A DNA stretch of 64,000 nt from Atrichornis clamosus. Its lineage: Eukaryota > Chordata > Aves > Passeriformes > Menuridae. The stretch spans positions 124,001 to 188,000 of the forward strand of contig WBMZ01005505.1 of NCBI GenBank assembly GCA_013400975.1, written 5' to 3'. The notes below the pieces were generated by a model. It was not told the DNA's origin. It did no database searches and saw only the letters and a list, made by a program, of their open reading frames with translations. The translations under genes and the position numbers were made by a program. Shown here one piece after another: positions 1 through 13,055 of the stretch. Position 1 is the stretch's first letter; each line of letters begins with the position of its first letter.

Positions 1-178
1 CTTGAAGATATACACAAAACTGTACTAGTTTTGTAACATGGATGCAGTAAAAAGAAAGTAAAGAATAATTCCAGTGTATTTTGGCAGATGTATCCCATGT
101 GTTTGCATTTATCTTTATGTAAAGTGAGGGTCAGAATTGGAAGCTTACACGCTGTCACTGGCTCCTGTTGTACTGCAG

Positions 179-220
179 CTGCCTGTCAATTTACCATCTG
201 TATGGAGAGTACCCATCAAG
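179..220 (+). other. Candidate short exon (weak)
   Basis: The segment is 42 nt long. It follows a pyrimidine-rich stretch ending in tactgcag and precedes a consensus-like donor, AAG|gtacgt. All three frames are open, so reading frame gives no support by itself. In the frame that starts after one base, it reads CLSIYHLYGEYPS and ends two bases into a codon. That phase is completed exactly by the first base of the candidate exon at 2429. The segment is too short to identify and could easily be a cryptic splice pair. Confidence 0.15.
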
Positions 221-2428
221 GTACGTTTTGAAATATTACTCTCAGCTCCTTATTTGTGCTGTTTCCTTTTAAATCCATGCTTCATGGTGTTGAGTGGGAC
301 CTCAAATGTATTCCCTGACTTCCTTGAAATAATCACCTTTGATTTTTTCAGAGGAAAAAAAATCTAGAAAAAAAAATCTAAAGGTGTGGATTAAAGGGGC
401 CTATGATCATTATTATATAAACAGTATTTTATAGACTGAGTGCAGCACGGGCTCAGGCAGTGGTTTATCCTTAAGAGTATGAACTCTGATTTTGGGGAAT
501 ATCTTTGAGTTTGGAGTTGGTCACATGCTGTAGGAGTTGGGAAAGGCAACAGAGATACTACTTCAGTCGTATACAGACATCCTTCAACCTTTACAGCATG
601 GGAATATGTTTATAACACTTTTATCATCCTTTCCACAGAGGAATTAGTGTGACATCCCGGTAACATTCAATATTGTCCTCAATGAAACCCCATATTTCCT
701 TGGGAATGTCTGACTTATTTCCAAACATACTGAAAGCAGCAACTGTGTCTCATTTTCTGAATTTGTACTAAGATTCCTGGATGTTTCTGTTACAAAGCAT
801 AAGGTGAAGAGTTTTCCAGGGTGCCTTTCCCATTTCTTTAGCTGTTAACAGATTAGGTACCAGGTGCTTGTTGGGTTCCAGTCTATTGCGGCTTAGTTGT
901 TATTTTGTCATATTCTGCATAGAATGAAGATGTTTGATCTTACAGAAATCTTAGCACTTCATTAATTTCAAAGCCTCTGAAAATATAACCAAAATTTTGA
1001 GCCAGTCTTACCCTGTACTGTTAGCAACATTTAGCTTAAATGAAGTCTTCTATTCCCTCCTGAAAATAATATGACCAATTTTCCGAAGAAGTCTAGTTAT
1101 CAGTTCAAAGAATCAGGATATTTTCCACTTACCACCTTTAGGAATTGAAACGAGCATTTTGAAATTCAGTGGAAATACAGGAGGAAAAACATTTCTAATT
1201 TTACTCGTATCTCCGTTTTGGCATGTAGTGGGACATTTTGGAAGTGACTAAGTGACTTTGTAAAGAAGTGACAAGAAAACAAGTTTGATATGCAGTTGAA
1301 ATAGTAAAAAAATTGGTATTAAGATGAATCAAACCAGGGGATATGAACTAGATTAGAGCAATACCCTGGGTTCTTTTAGTTGTTGTTGACAATACATTAA
1401 CTTTGTCTATCTGTACTTTGCTGTGAGGACTAGGTTATAAGGTTTTTTAATATTTATTTTCACTTTAAAGTACTTTGTGAAATATGGATGTACTGAAATG
1501 ACACAAAATAATTCCAAATGATTACAGTTTCCTGTTTTATTGCATGTAAGTATTTTAATTAACCTCTTGCCTACTGCAGAAATGGTCAAGGAACATATGA
1601 ATCCTCGTCTGAAGCCATTTTATTGTGAATGTTGGTTTTTAAGCTTGGAAAGCTCCATCCTCAACCTTTCTCTTCACCCAGCACATCTATATCAGGTTCT
1701 TGAAAAGCAGAGTTGGTGAGATAGTGATGAAACTTGCAGCAGAACAGTCTGTGTGCTGCCTGTCTCTGCATGTCCGTGTGTGTGTCTGTGTAAACGTAGT
1801 GAGGACTTGGGCAGATGGAACACAGGACCTACACGAGGCCCTTTTCCTTTGGAACAACAGCAGGAGCCGGTGTGGAATGACAGGACGTTTCACATGACAC
1901 CACGTCCCTAAGTTAAGGCAGCTAACTTGAACACCTATTTATTTAGCTGTTTATTGAGTTCGTTTGCTAGTTGTCTATTTGTAACTGAAATTTTTGGAAA
2001 CAAAACATTTTGGAAGAATGGCAGGTCTCTGGCATGAGGGTAAGTTTACAGAATTAATCTTACACTCTGCATATGTGCTCTATACACCTAAAATATTACT
2101 GGGTTTGTTCAGTAGCACACATGGACTCTTTCCTGGGATAACACTGAGGTGGAGGTTCCAATCCTACCAGCTCCCTTGTGAAAATAGTCATACATTTGTA
2201 CACTGCAGCAGCTGGGTGGTGCACAGAAATTGTATATTCATCTTTAATACCTGGAATTTTTAATCTCCCATCTCCCACAGATGATAAGTGACGGAGGAAA
2301 CTAAAGCATTTCAGGGTCATAAGATGGATTTTTGGCAGGGCAAAGGTTAAATTTCACGGCTTCCTGTCTTGCAGTATCTATTCGTTTAAAATGATGATTT
2401 ATTTGTAAGATGTTTTCCATCCTTCTAG

Positions 2429-2498
2429 CAATATACCAATTGAAGTGAAGTATGTGTGCACACTATTAACTACTCATAGGGCATATAGAAAATTCCAG
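2429..2498 (+). other. Candidate internal coding exon, unknown gene
   Basis: The acceptor context is tgttttccatccttctag and the donor is the near-perfect CCAG|gtaagt. The 70-nt segment is open in only one useful frame. That frame uses one base to finish a codon, then gives 23 codons beginning NIPIEVKYVCTLLTTHRAY, and ends on a codon boundary. The next candidate exon, at 7979, begins on a codon boundary, so the two join in phase. The peptide is not recognised. Good splice signals plus a clean frame favour an exon, but a pseudo-exon cannot be excluded. Confidence 0.25.
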
Positions 2499-5400
2499 GT
2501 AAGTGGGAATCATGTGACTGGCAAGGGGATAAAAGTTCTCTGCACCATTCTGCTTCAAAACAGAATTATTGTGCCACCTAATTTGTTGTTTTTCCTATTT
2601 CTTACAGAGAAAAAGAAAATTGCATGACAAAGGTTAATATAACAATCTTCTCTTATTACAATGATTTATGTATGCTGAGCATTAACAGCAGAATATCATC
2701 CAGCTTTCCTTTAATTTGCAGACATCTGGATTTTTCTTTGTTGGGATCACAGTGGTAGATGACAAAGCTGTACTCTTGAGAAATAGGGGAGAACACTGTC
2801 ATTCAGAGCTTGTTATATCACAAACACTGAACTCTTAACAGTTATCTCTGGCAAGTCAGTGGACTTCAAAAATAGAGCTCTGTTTTTATCCAAATGATCC
2901 TCACTAATGAAATACATGGGGAAGAATATTATATTAGTCTTAAAATTCTCCTGATCCTATAATATGTCAAGTGACAGTAGATAGTGGTTAAAGCAACATA
3001 AATGTGAATTCTCCTCCAGTTTTAATTCAGAGGTGTCAATGTCGCACTTTGCAATGGTTATGGTTAGAAGCAACCAGTTTTGTTTCGTTCAGTAATGTAA
3101 GATATAATTTATGTTTTAGAAATATTTGAAGGGCTATGGTAGTTTGATTAAAAAAAATGCATTTTGACATGTTTAAATCAGTTGTAATGAGACTTTTTCA
3201 TTTTATTGGTGTTTTAACCCAGAAAGATCTTGGTGTTGAGCAAAGGTATGTCTTGCAAAAACAGAATTTCTTTATGTTGAGTTTCACTGCTCCCTGTGTA
3301 GATCAGCCACCTCTGACATGAAATGTAGATTTCAAACATTACACTTCATTGGATAATGATCATTTAGCAAAAGGAATATTCTTATCTGAGAAGCAAGATG
3401 AGAATTTTGGCTTGCATCAAATAAATATATGAGCTGAAATTAGCTACAGTATGAATGCTTACAGTAGCCACAAAATATATCTTAGCATTTTTAGCACCTT
3501 CAGTCATCAGTTATAATTCTTGTAACATCCACAGGGTTTGCTTTCTTCTCCTCAAACTCATTTATTATATTTGATAAGGTAATAGTTTTTAAGTTGAAAA
3601 AGATCCTGGTCTTGAAGGACTGTTCACATCAGTAATTCTGGTAACAGGCAAAGTATGGAGGGAAGAAATTATGTTTCATATGGAGATGATTCAGAAAATT
3701 AATTCTCCAATTTGCTCTCACATGAGGCAGTCTTATTTTGCAGGTTGTTGTTGGCCTTTTTTTTGTTATTTATTTTTATGTCTGTAGCTACGTTTTAAAT
3801 TTTTCTGCTTCACAAAGTGTAATAAAGATTCCATGCAGGAGAAAACTCAGCAACTCCAAAGGCATCCTTTTAAAATATGACCCAAAGTTGTATCCCTTTA
3901 TATTTATATATGTTTGGCTTTTAGAATGTTTTACCCAGTGTTTGTTTAGCACCCATGTAGTTTTGAATTCTTGATTCAATTCCTGTGAAACACACTGGTA
4001 ATGACTATATCAAAATCTTTTCAGCAAAACTATTTCCAACGTCAGCACAAAGACTTGGAAAAGAAGGAAAAAGACTAATTTCTAAATTCACAAAATGCAG
4101 TTTATGACCCTTCTTGAACTGGAAAATGGACGTTACCTGCTCCAGTCTGCACACTTTTTGCTTCTTTACCTTCTGATTAGTCATGGAAAACTCCTGCCTT
4201 TCTGGGATCTGCTTCAGCTTGGTACAGTACAGGTGGGGCCTTCGACTTCTGACTGAACATTGTTTCTTGGAGTAATACTTCTATTTTTTGATGGAATAAA
4301 TCCATTTGATTAATATGATTGCAGGAAACCGCTCAGATTAAAATGTAGCTTGGAAACTCTTGAAGTGAAGACTGACATTCAGTTAAAATAATAATGAAAA
4401 CCATGACAGGCAGACAGAAGATTTTTTCCTTATAATTATTTTGCTGTGATCTGTATAACTGTGGGAGAAAAATCTCAAATATTCACATAACAAAAGTAGT
4501 AATGAGGAATGTATTTTATAGTATAAGTGGGACGGTAAATTCAGATGTAAGAAAAGAGCACAGACTGTTCTTCTGTTTGAAATAAAATCATTGTTCCAGG
4601 ACATATGTTTCATATGTAGCTAATCTGTGCAGTTGGCTACTGTTTGTTATTTAACACTCAGTGTGTGCTTTGTAAGCATACGGCTGTATTAATCAGATCA
4701 ACATTATTTTACTCCCATACAAAACTTACTCTTTTAATCTATAGACTATTTAGAAAGAGGAAAAGAATGCCAATTCACCTCATATTGCAAAGGAAGACAA
4801 AAAAATTAGCACCAAAATTAGCTTAAGAATATGCGGCATCAATAAGTGCTGAATGAAATAACTACTTTTGGGAAAAATGGAAAAAAACTCCCAACTAAGC
4901 AGAGATCTTCCCTATATGAAATGCATGATGTGAAGAATTTTGAAAGGATCAGAAACACCAGATCAAGCAAAACATTCTGATTTTGTCCTTGTTTTTTAAG
5001 CTTTTTCTAGGGAAAAGTTACCTGGATACTTTACCTGTGATTCTCTGGCAACTGTTCCATGAGCATTTGAACACAGCATGTACCTTGGCTGATGCTTAGA
5101 TAATATCCTTGAAAATCTTTTAGCTATGTTAGTGTTGAACAGTGCTTGTTTTACGTTACTGTCTCTGTTTCCTTGTAACCCATTGCTGTTGTGACTGGAA
5201 AATTTGGGATTTTTTTTCCTTTGAGAAAGTAAGGAAGAAATTACTTCTGACTTTCTTCAAGAAAATCATACAAACATTAAGACTAAATAGAAATAATAAA
5301 TTAGAGAAGTTGAATCTTTTTTTATTTAAGTCAAGACCTTCATTGCATAAATAAATTAGTGTTGTTACAACTTCTTTCTTCCTTATTATCAAGTATAAAG

Positions 5401-5739
5401 TTAGCTTGATGTGCCTATCAGTTCACTAAAGGGAAATTTTGCTGGCTGACAACCCCACTTCAGGAAAGAGAAGAGAAGCCTGAACTCTCTCTGTTTGGGG
5501 AACGTGAAATAAAAAATTGATACTTTTATGAAATAACTCCTGACTTATGCCCCCATTCTCCCTATGACCCTTATTCCCCCTTGTCATAGCAAAATAAAGC
5601 CCTTTCCAGCCTAACGTCATGTTACAGCATTAGTGTGATTCCTTTAGTAATTAATAGAACCTGGGCTCCAGCATAGTCAGTTTTGATTAGGCAAACATTA
5701 AATTAATTCAATCTGCAAACACTTAACTCTGTTAGAACT

Positions 5740-5899
5740 ATTGAGGGGAGAAAGCGTTTGGATGGACGGCAGGACGCATCTTCATCGGATTGCTCGCCAC
5801 CTCCGAGTAGTTAACGGTGAGATCAATACAGCTCCTCCAGCTATAATAAAATGGCTTCGACAAGCTCATCTGTGGCTGAGAACACAGTATACACATTGA
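5740..5899. promoter_or_regulatory. CpG-rich compact block, possible conserved element or small ORF
   Basis: Eight CpG dinucleotides fall within about 105 bases (5755, 5767, 5774, 5786, 5795, 5804, 5815, 5858) in a region where CpG is otherwise rare. Retained CpGs in AT-rich DNA suggest selection or a hypomethylated regulatory element. The + strand is also open for 65 codons from 5702 to 5896. That frame contains an ATG at 5762 that would give 45 residues and a TGA at 5897. A ggtgag donor-like site lies at 5815-5820. I cannot tell a conserved enhancer from a small coding exon. The peptide is not recognised. Confidence 0.35.
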
Positions 5900-7978
5900 T
5901 TTCCTGGCCTGATATAACCCATTTACCTATTCAGCTAGTCCGTTAAGGAAGGTGTAAGGCTACAAAGGCCCAAGGGAGCAATGATGCCTGTAAGTAGGTT
6001 AGCAAATACTTGGAAATGTCTTAATTTGTTTTACAGTTACTACTTCAGGGAGATGCTTTTTTTTTTCTTTTAAAGGAAAAGTTTTACATGTAATTTTGTA
6101 TTCTTTTTTAATGGTTTTTAAGTTGGGAAATAGATAGTGCTCTTTGCCTAAATCCTGTCTACTTTGAGGTCTCACTGTTCTATTAACTCAAGGACTTGAA
6201 TATGTGTGGTCCCCAAAACTGTGACTTATCACCCTTCCAGCTTTGAGATGTACACGTTATAAAGAACATGCCAAGCCAAAACTTACCCACTATCTGTCAT
6301 CCTCTGCCTTTTCATTCACTTGGCTTGCTTTCTAGAATCTGATAGAGAAAAAGAGATGGAAAGGGATTTTCTCTATGGGGATACATGAATCAAGGTTACA
6401 TTTTTCCAAGCTGAGTTCTTGCACTTCTCCTGGTTATTTCTTTGTTACTGCTTTTTGAGGTCTAAACTGCAGAACTGGAAGATGGAAAGGTGATTCTAAT
6501 TTAGCTGTACTAACATAATCTGATGAATTCTGTTCTTCTCTGCGTGTGAGTTTATGGGTACAGGAGGGGAAAAGCAACAAGGACCTGATGTTGGTTGCTG
6601 GTAAATACTGAATTTGAGTGTTCCAAGCAATGGTAGTTTCCTGTGAAAGTAGCCTGTTCATTTGCTTAGAGAACTGTTCGGTTCTTCCCCAACTCTACTT
6701 TTTATGTCATGTACTAAGTGATCAGTATAATTTCTAGTAGCTCTTCTGTATCTTTTCGAATGTTGCACCATCTAGAACTGAATTGAGAAGTCTGATATCT
6801 GTGATACCATGTTCTAAAATATATCCCTAGGTATGTGCAAAAGCTGTTTTTTTCATGTTTGTTAATTTCATTGCTCTCAAACTCAGTTTTTCTGTTTTTT
6901 CACTGGCTGGTTTTATTCCCTCTGTGTTTCTGCACAGAGCGGGTGGATACTCAAACCATTCATGAGGAAAGATATATTGAAAAAGACAGAATAGTAAAGC
7001 AGCTGATAGGCAGTTATTAGATTCAGATAAACTGTAATCTTAAGTCATCTTATGAGCATGCTAATTACACAATGACATTACCTACGTAGAGTGCCATTGC
7101 TTTGTTAACATGTTATGCAAGGTCCTTTATTAACACTGCAAGAAAGGACTTCCTCTCATTAGATGGCTATGCAAAACTGTAATTATACTTGCCTGTGAAA
7201 AATGGTGAAGTTATGAAAGGCTTGCTTCTGGAGGGCTTTACTGCTCCCCCCTTGCAGATTATAATCACTCTTTCTGTGGAGCGAGGGTGACACAATTTAA
7301 AGTAAGAAATTTGTTTCTATCTCAGGTTTAGAATTCAGTAATCCTTTTATCTTGCTGCTAAGATAACTATAATCTGTGTTATTGTAGCATTAAAATAATA
7401 AACATTCTGTGGTAACTCAGCATATGTAATTTTGAAGAGAAATTTGAGTTCTGTCACTGAGGAGAAAATTAGCAGTGAATGACTCAATTTTAAAATTTCT
7501 TTTCATTGTAAATAAAACATTTTGGATGTAATAATGACTAGTGGTTTCAACTAACATTTTAAAAATTGAAATACGCTTTTTTGTTATTGAAGCACATTTG
7601 CATTTTTAGGTTTGCAAAACTGTGATACCGATACTTGTGAAAGTTCTGCAACCTGCAAGCAGTACCCCAACCTCTCCAGGAGTTGTGCCACAGTCACCTC
7701 TTAGAAGCACAGTATAACTGCAGGGAGCCTTACAGAGGCAGAGGAGGGATTTCACATCAGTTTTCACCCATAACGCCATGGCCACTATGCTTTAGCCATG
7801 TCCTTTTAAAGGTTTATTTGGAGAGTTCCTGTTTCTTCATAAATTGGGCATTTGCACACACCTGGCTGTGTTGGGATACTCTCTAGTGACCACGTGGGCA
7901 GAGTTGCTTTTGCAGTTTTGCAAGAGTGTGCTTAGATTTTATTGATATACTTTTTATTTTACCTGTTTCCTTTTTCAG

Positions 7979-8084
7979 GAAGCCCTTGGGAAGCCCCTCT
8001 TGAAACCTTTTTTTAGGAATGAATATGCTACACAAGGATTTAATGCTCTGTATGTGCATTTCCAGTGGAAATGGTCACATTTGG
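7979..8084 (+). other. Candidate internal coding exon, unknown gene
   Basis: The acceptor is strong: a pyrimidine tract reading acctgtttcctttttcag. The donor TTTGG|gtaagg is also good. The segment is 106 nt. Frame 1 is open for 35 codons, while the other two frames stop early. The reading includes NEYATQGFNALYVHFQWKW and ends one base into a codon. It begins on a codon boundary, matching the end of 2429-2498, and its last base completes a Val codon with the TT that opens 18256-18330. The protein is not recognised. A chance open frame of this length is not rare. Confidence 0.25.
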
Positions 8085-11000
8085 GTAAGGAACATTTTGT
8101 TTCTATTCTAGTTGTATCTCAGTATTTTAATAGGTTTGTTGTTCACATAAATTTTGCATCTGTTGTGAGGATATTCCACGTCCTTAAAATCAAGCTATCT
8201 TAAGTTTAGATATAAATTAGGGACCTTAAGTTTATGCTACCAAACTTCAAATTTTGGTGTCAGCATTTTACTTGGACAATGCATGGGTTATATATTAATT
8301 AGGTAAATCAGAAGCACTACTACTTTAACTTTTACTTTATTAATTATGAGGTGAAATGATGGTAATTGGAGTTTCAAGGCAGTGCACTCAGAAATTTTCA
8401 ATATACTTGCAATGCCAATGGGCAGCACAATGAAGATATTTTGAGGAAGACAGAGGAGTCCTTTGGTGTTGCAATTGATTCAATTTTGTCGATATCTAAT
8501 ATGCCACTGACTGCAGGTTGGCAGGTGACAAAGTGCTGTTTGTCAGACATGAGGGCTGGAGGCCTCTACAAGGATTTTGGACAAAGTAGATATAATTTCA
8601 AGGTACAAGACAAGCTTAGTGAACAGTGGGCAGCTGATGCTCCTTTCTGATTATCCTAAAATGTAGAGAAAGTAAAACGAAAGATAGCAGAAGGATATAT
8701 AGTATATGAGAGGTTAGAGAGAAGGCAATCAAGTGTGAAATGACAGTAAGAGAAGCCAAAAGGGAACAGGCAACTGATGGAGAGTTAGTGGTATTGAGGA
8801 AATAATCTGGGGCCTAGCAGGAGACTGGAAAATGTTACACCACTCTGCAAGTGGAAATGAGCATCTCAGGAGAATTTATTTGTTGAGAGAGAAGAATATT
8901 GCTACGGTGAAACTTGCAATCGTAAGTGTAGAGGCTTCCTTTAGGAGAGATGTTTGGCGGTCATTAGCAAAGATTGGAAGGGAAATGAAGAGTGTGGTAA
9001 TACTGAACACTTCAGTAATGAAACAGAAGAGTTGTAGAAGAATTTCTAGGATGGTCTCCTGGCAGCCTGGTGAATAAATCTATAAATAACCAAGAAAATC
9101 ATACCTAGATTAACTACACCACTGTTTAATAATAGAGCTTGTGAAACTGTTCACTCAGGCTCCCACTTCCTTTCATGCTTTCTCAATAAACACTTAGTTT
9201 ACCGGCTTAAAACATCAAGGTGTTTTAACATCCCCATGATATGGACTAACATTCCCAATTGTCAGTGGCACAAGACCACACTTATTTCAAGTGAGTGCAA
9301 AGGCTGCCTGAGACAAAATGGAAAGGACACAGAACACTGATACTGTTGTGGCCTCAAGCAAATACAGAAGTCATACACCAAAACAGTGCATTGCTAAAGG
9401 CAACCAGAACAGTACTAGCACAAAAACTAATAGGCTGGAAAAAACCAGCACTAAGGATATCTCTAATGGCTTACAGGAGTGCATCTCACTTGGTGCCAAG
9501 GACATGTGTAACTCAGCGACAGGACAGGACTGAAAGAGAAACTAATGCTGAAAGTGGGAAAAATTTGAGTGAGGAAGTTATCCTACAAATCTGACAAAGA
9601 CAGAAAGGATATATGAACCAGGAACATCAACCAGAAGTCTTGTCTTTCAGTACATGGCTCTAACCACAACTCTTTTCTGTCTTTGAAGAGGTTGGGGATG
9701 TGAATAGTTTATTAAAACAAATATGTTGAATATTAGCAATGAAAAGAATGGAAAAATTTTATGACAAGGTTAAAGGTTTGGACATATGAATTTCTTAAGT
9801 AGTCTGTGTGTGTAGCTTTATCCTGGGCCATCAGGTTAAAACATCAATGAAAATTTAAAAAATGGCTGAAGTTCTTTCCTTTTGTAACTTATCTTGTAAT
9901 CTAATATTTTCATGAAAGATTCAATTGTTGGCCAGCCTAAGAGTTTTAGAAGTGAACACCAGCACAATTTGAGGTAACAGATAGTGAAATATCTCTGCTT
10001 TTGCACAGAATCACCACAAAACAGAAGACCTTAGGAACTTGATATCTATTAAGAATGTTAGAAAACACTGAAAAAAACAGTGCTATTTCAAATAATACAT
10101 CTTTGGATCACTCAGAGAAGCAGAGGATATGCCAAATTTTGCCTACATTTCACTGAATAAATTAGGTCATATTACTTGTGAGCTGCTGAAGCATGGGCAG
10201 GTTATATTTATATCTTGATGCTGAGTTTTTTTGTGTAGAATGACTTTTGTGTGCATGTTACCATGGCTTGGTTCACTTAAATGTTTTGTAAATCTTCACA
10301 GACCTTTTTGAACTATCTCATTTTTTTAGGGCTGAGCTTACGATTTTCATGTGGTTTAGAGTGTTTTTGTGGATACTTAGCATGGTGTACTCAGCCTTTG
10401 TGAGTCAGTGACTTAGATTGCAAATATAAGTGATTTAACTTCTGCTTGAATAGTACCCATCACATAAGCCAAGACATTCTTTTAATAAGTGAGACTAATA
10501 AATAAAGCAAAAGGGTTGGAGTCAGAGGGTCCAGAGCCCTGCCGTCAGTCTGACTCAACTCAAGCAATTACCTAAGTAATGCAGCAATAAACAAAAAGAA
10601 ATCAAATAGATTTTTCACTTCAGAATTAAAAAAAAAAAAGTTTTGTTTCTTTTATCCTTGACTTCTAAGGCCACAGCCACACACAGAGCTAGGGCAGCAA
10701 TTGCACCTCGCACTTCATAGAGTGAGGCATGCATACTGCCTGGGAAACAAAACATCTTTAAAATAAAAAAAAAAGCAGTCTGAAAATTAATAACAAAGAA
10801 AGTACATTTTCTTTATTTCCTTCCCTCCTCCTTTCTTCCTTCTGAGCCCTACAACGTATAAAAGAGAAGCAATTATTATGCAGCAAGAACAATATAATTA
10901 ATAATTTCAAAGGCAAGGAAAGCAGAATTCACAAAACTGAGGCATAGAGTGAGCTTCTGCATGTATGACAGTGATATATGAATAGGGATGATATATTAAT

Positions 11001-12939
11001 GTTTGTGGTGAAAATTTTCATATATAAAAATTCATTCATCAAGAATGCAAAAGTTTCAAGTGAAATATTCTGAGGTTAATTGTAAGCTTATACTGTGTTT
11101 AAATAAGACTTTGTAGACAGCTCCAAATCATGAATTCCAACTCTGGGACTTCACATTCTTCAACTTTTTTACTATGGGGTAATTTTAAAAAAATTTTTGT
11201 ATTAAAGTCCACCTTTATTATGAGACTGACTGGTTTTTTTTTCCAGGGTAGAGGGATAAAGAGCCTCTTACTTTCTGTCCTGTGCAGTTAATTTGGAGAA
11301 CACTTGGTTGTAGTCCCTGGTGTCTCCCATGGCCACAGTCTCAGCAATGAAAATGCCTGTGCAGCAGATGAGGGACCTCAATCTCATGGGTGACAACTGG
11401 ACATCTAATGCACCTACATTACTAAGAAAAGAAAGTTCAAGCGAGAAAGCTTTTTTCATATTCCTCAAACTCATGTGTGCTTTTAAAAGAGTAGTTTTCA
11501 AAAAATGGCCTTTTTTCATGTTTTTCCCAGTTCTGTGCATGGTATTACAGTAAAACAGGTTTGTGGCTGACATGCAAACATACTTCTTGTGCCACATAGC
11601 TTTCATATTTTACTGAGCACGTGGCCATAAATTTTCTCAAAATGTCAGCAAAAACGTCCTGAATTCTCTATTCTCTTGTCTCTTCTCCTTCTCTCCGTTT
11701 GTCAGAGGTAGGATCATTCTCTTCAGTAGGATTTTTACGATTGTGACTAAACACGTAAGCAGAGACATAGGTAGCTGATAGCAGCAACAGGTAGCATGGA
11801 TATAACTGGGTTGTGGAAAACTGTTTTCCCAGTGTCTCTTCTCCAAGCAGTGTCTCTGGGAACAGAGAGCTTAATGAACTGGTTGTGTCAGGATGCGTAG
11901 GCAGACCTTGCTGTTATCTGTTTGGTTCTGGAGAAACACTCAATCACAATTGAATAGAAGAATTGGCACCGGAAATTTGGCAGGATGCAATACTGTCCTA
12001 ATGGCAAGATTTAAAATGAGTACTTCAATTTTGGTGCCAGAATATAGTAACTAGTAGATGAAATTGCTCATAAAGCATTCAGCAGCCTCATTAAGATGGG
12101 TCATATTGTCTGCGGGCAGAAGTAGGCTTGGAAGATGAATCTTTCTCTGTCCTTAGAACTGTTGTTTAAAGAATAAAATCCAGCATCTGGTACTAATTTA
12201 AAGCCTTGTCCATGCTGTGGAATTAGGGTCTTAGCCAATTATTTGAAAGTTTTTGTTTCTGTTTCTAATGGGTAATGGTGGAGCTCATAGATGTCTCGTA
12301 ATTTAGGTGTGTACCACAAAGCTTCAGGTAATTGAGCCAGTTCTCTAAATGTGTGCTTGTCTTTAGGTATATGAGTTGTAAAATGAACCAGAATGGGATT
12401 TTTTTACTTTTGTGGTAAACACTCTTTCTCCCTAATTTGTGCTGAAATGATAATCGTGTCAGTTATATAGTAAGTAAAAATATTTCTAGTAATTTTGCTT
12501 CATTGGCATGACTAAAAAGAAGATGCATTTTTTGGTGATGAAAAAGCAAAACAGGGACTCTTAAAGCATACAATCTCTCTTATATAATCTATAAATGTAA
12601 GTTTTAAATGCATAGGTTATTTATTTGAAAACTTGATGTGTCCTGGCCTCAGGAATATAGTTTTATAGCCATCTTTTTCTGCCAGTGTCACGTCGTTCCA
12701 TGGAGAAGTCCCTGGATGTGAGTTTAAACAACTTCTTTTCTTTGCTAACTTTCCCACCCAGTCATGGATCAGTCTAATAAAACTAATAATAGAAATTGAA
12801 TATGTATGAGATTCCCGTTCATCCCTTTTGGAGTGAGCAGTGTAAGCAGGAGCCATTGATATCTGGAGAGTATCAAAATTAATACAAGAAAAGCTCAGTT
12901 AAAATGTTTACTTAAAAATATTTCAGTAGCTCTTACTGA

Positions 12940-13055
12940 GCTGCCTGGCGGTCCCGCGGCAGCGAGAGGAGTGTTCTCACACACGCATAGAGATGTCACG
13001 CTGAGCTTTGCTGCAACGTTCTGGGGCTGCCTCACAACCCTGCGCTGCTATTAGA
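12940..13055. promoter_or_regulatory. GC-richer CpG patch, possible regulatory element
   Basis: This roughly 110-base patch stands out from its AT-rich surroundings. CpGs occur in ggcggtcccgcggcagcgag and again in the next 80 bases (acacgc, cacgct, caacgt, tgcgct). No ORF, repeat family or promoter element is clear. It may be a conserved noncoding element or simply an old GC-rich fragment. Confidence 0.25.

Larger units (their letters stand above)
1..5700. other. AT-rich unique sequence, no firm gene
   Basis: This stretch is AT-rich vertebrate-type DNA with no recognisable repeat family. It holds a short (GT)-rich run near 1775-1795 and two segments with good splice signals, at 179-220 and 2429-2498. 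The short ORFs on both strands have the F/I/K/L-rich composition expected of chance frames in AT-rich DNA. I see nothing else that I can support. Confidence 0.6.

Noticed and set aside
8366..9594. Three successive + strand ORFs that might be a broken gene
   Set aside because: Their readings follow local A-rich composition, they share no recognisable domain, and there is no poly(A) tail or target duplication to indicate a retrocopy.
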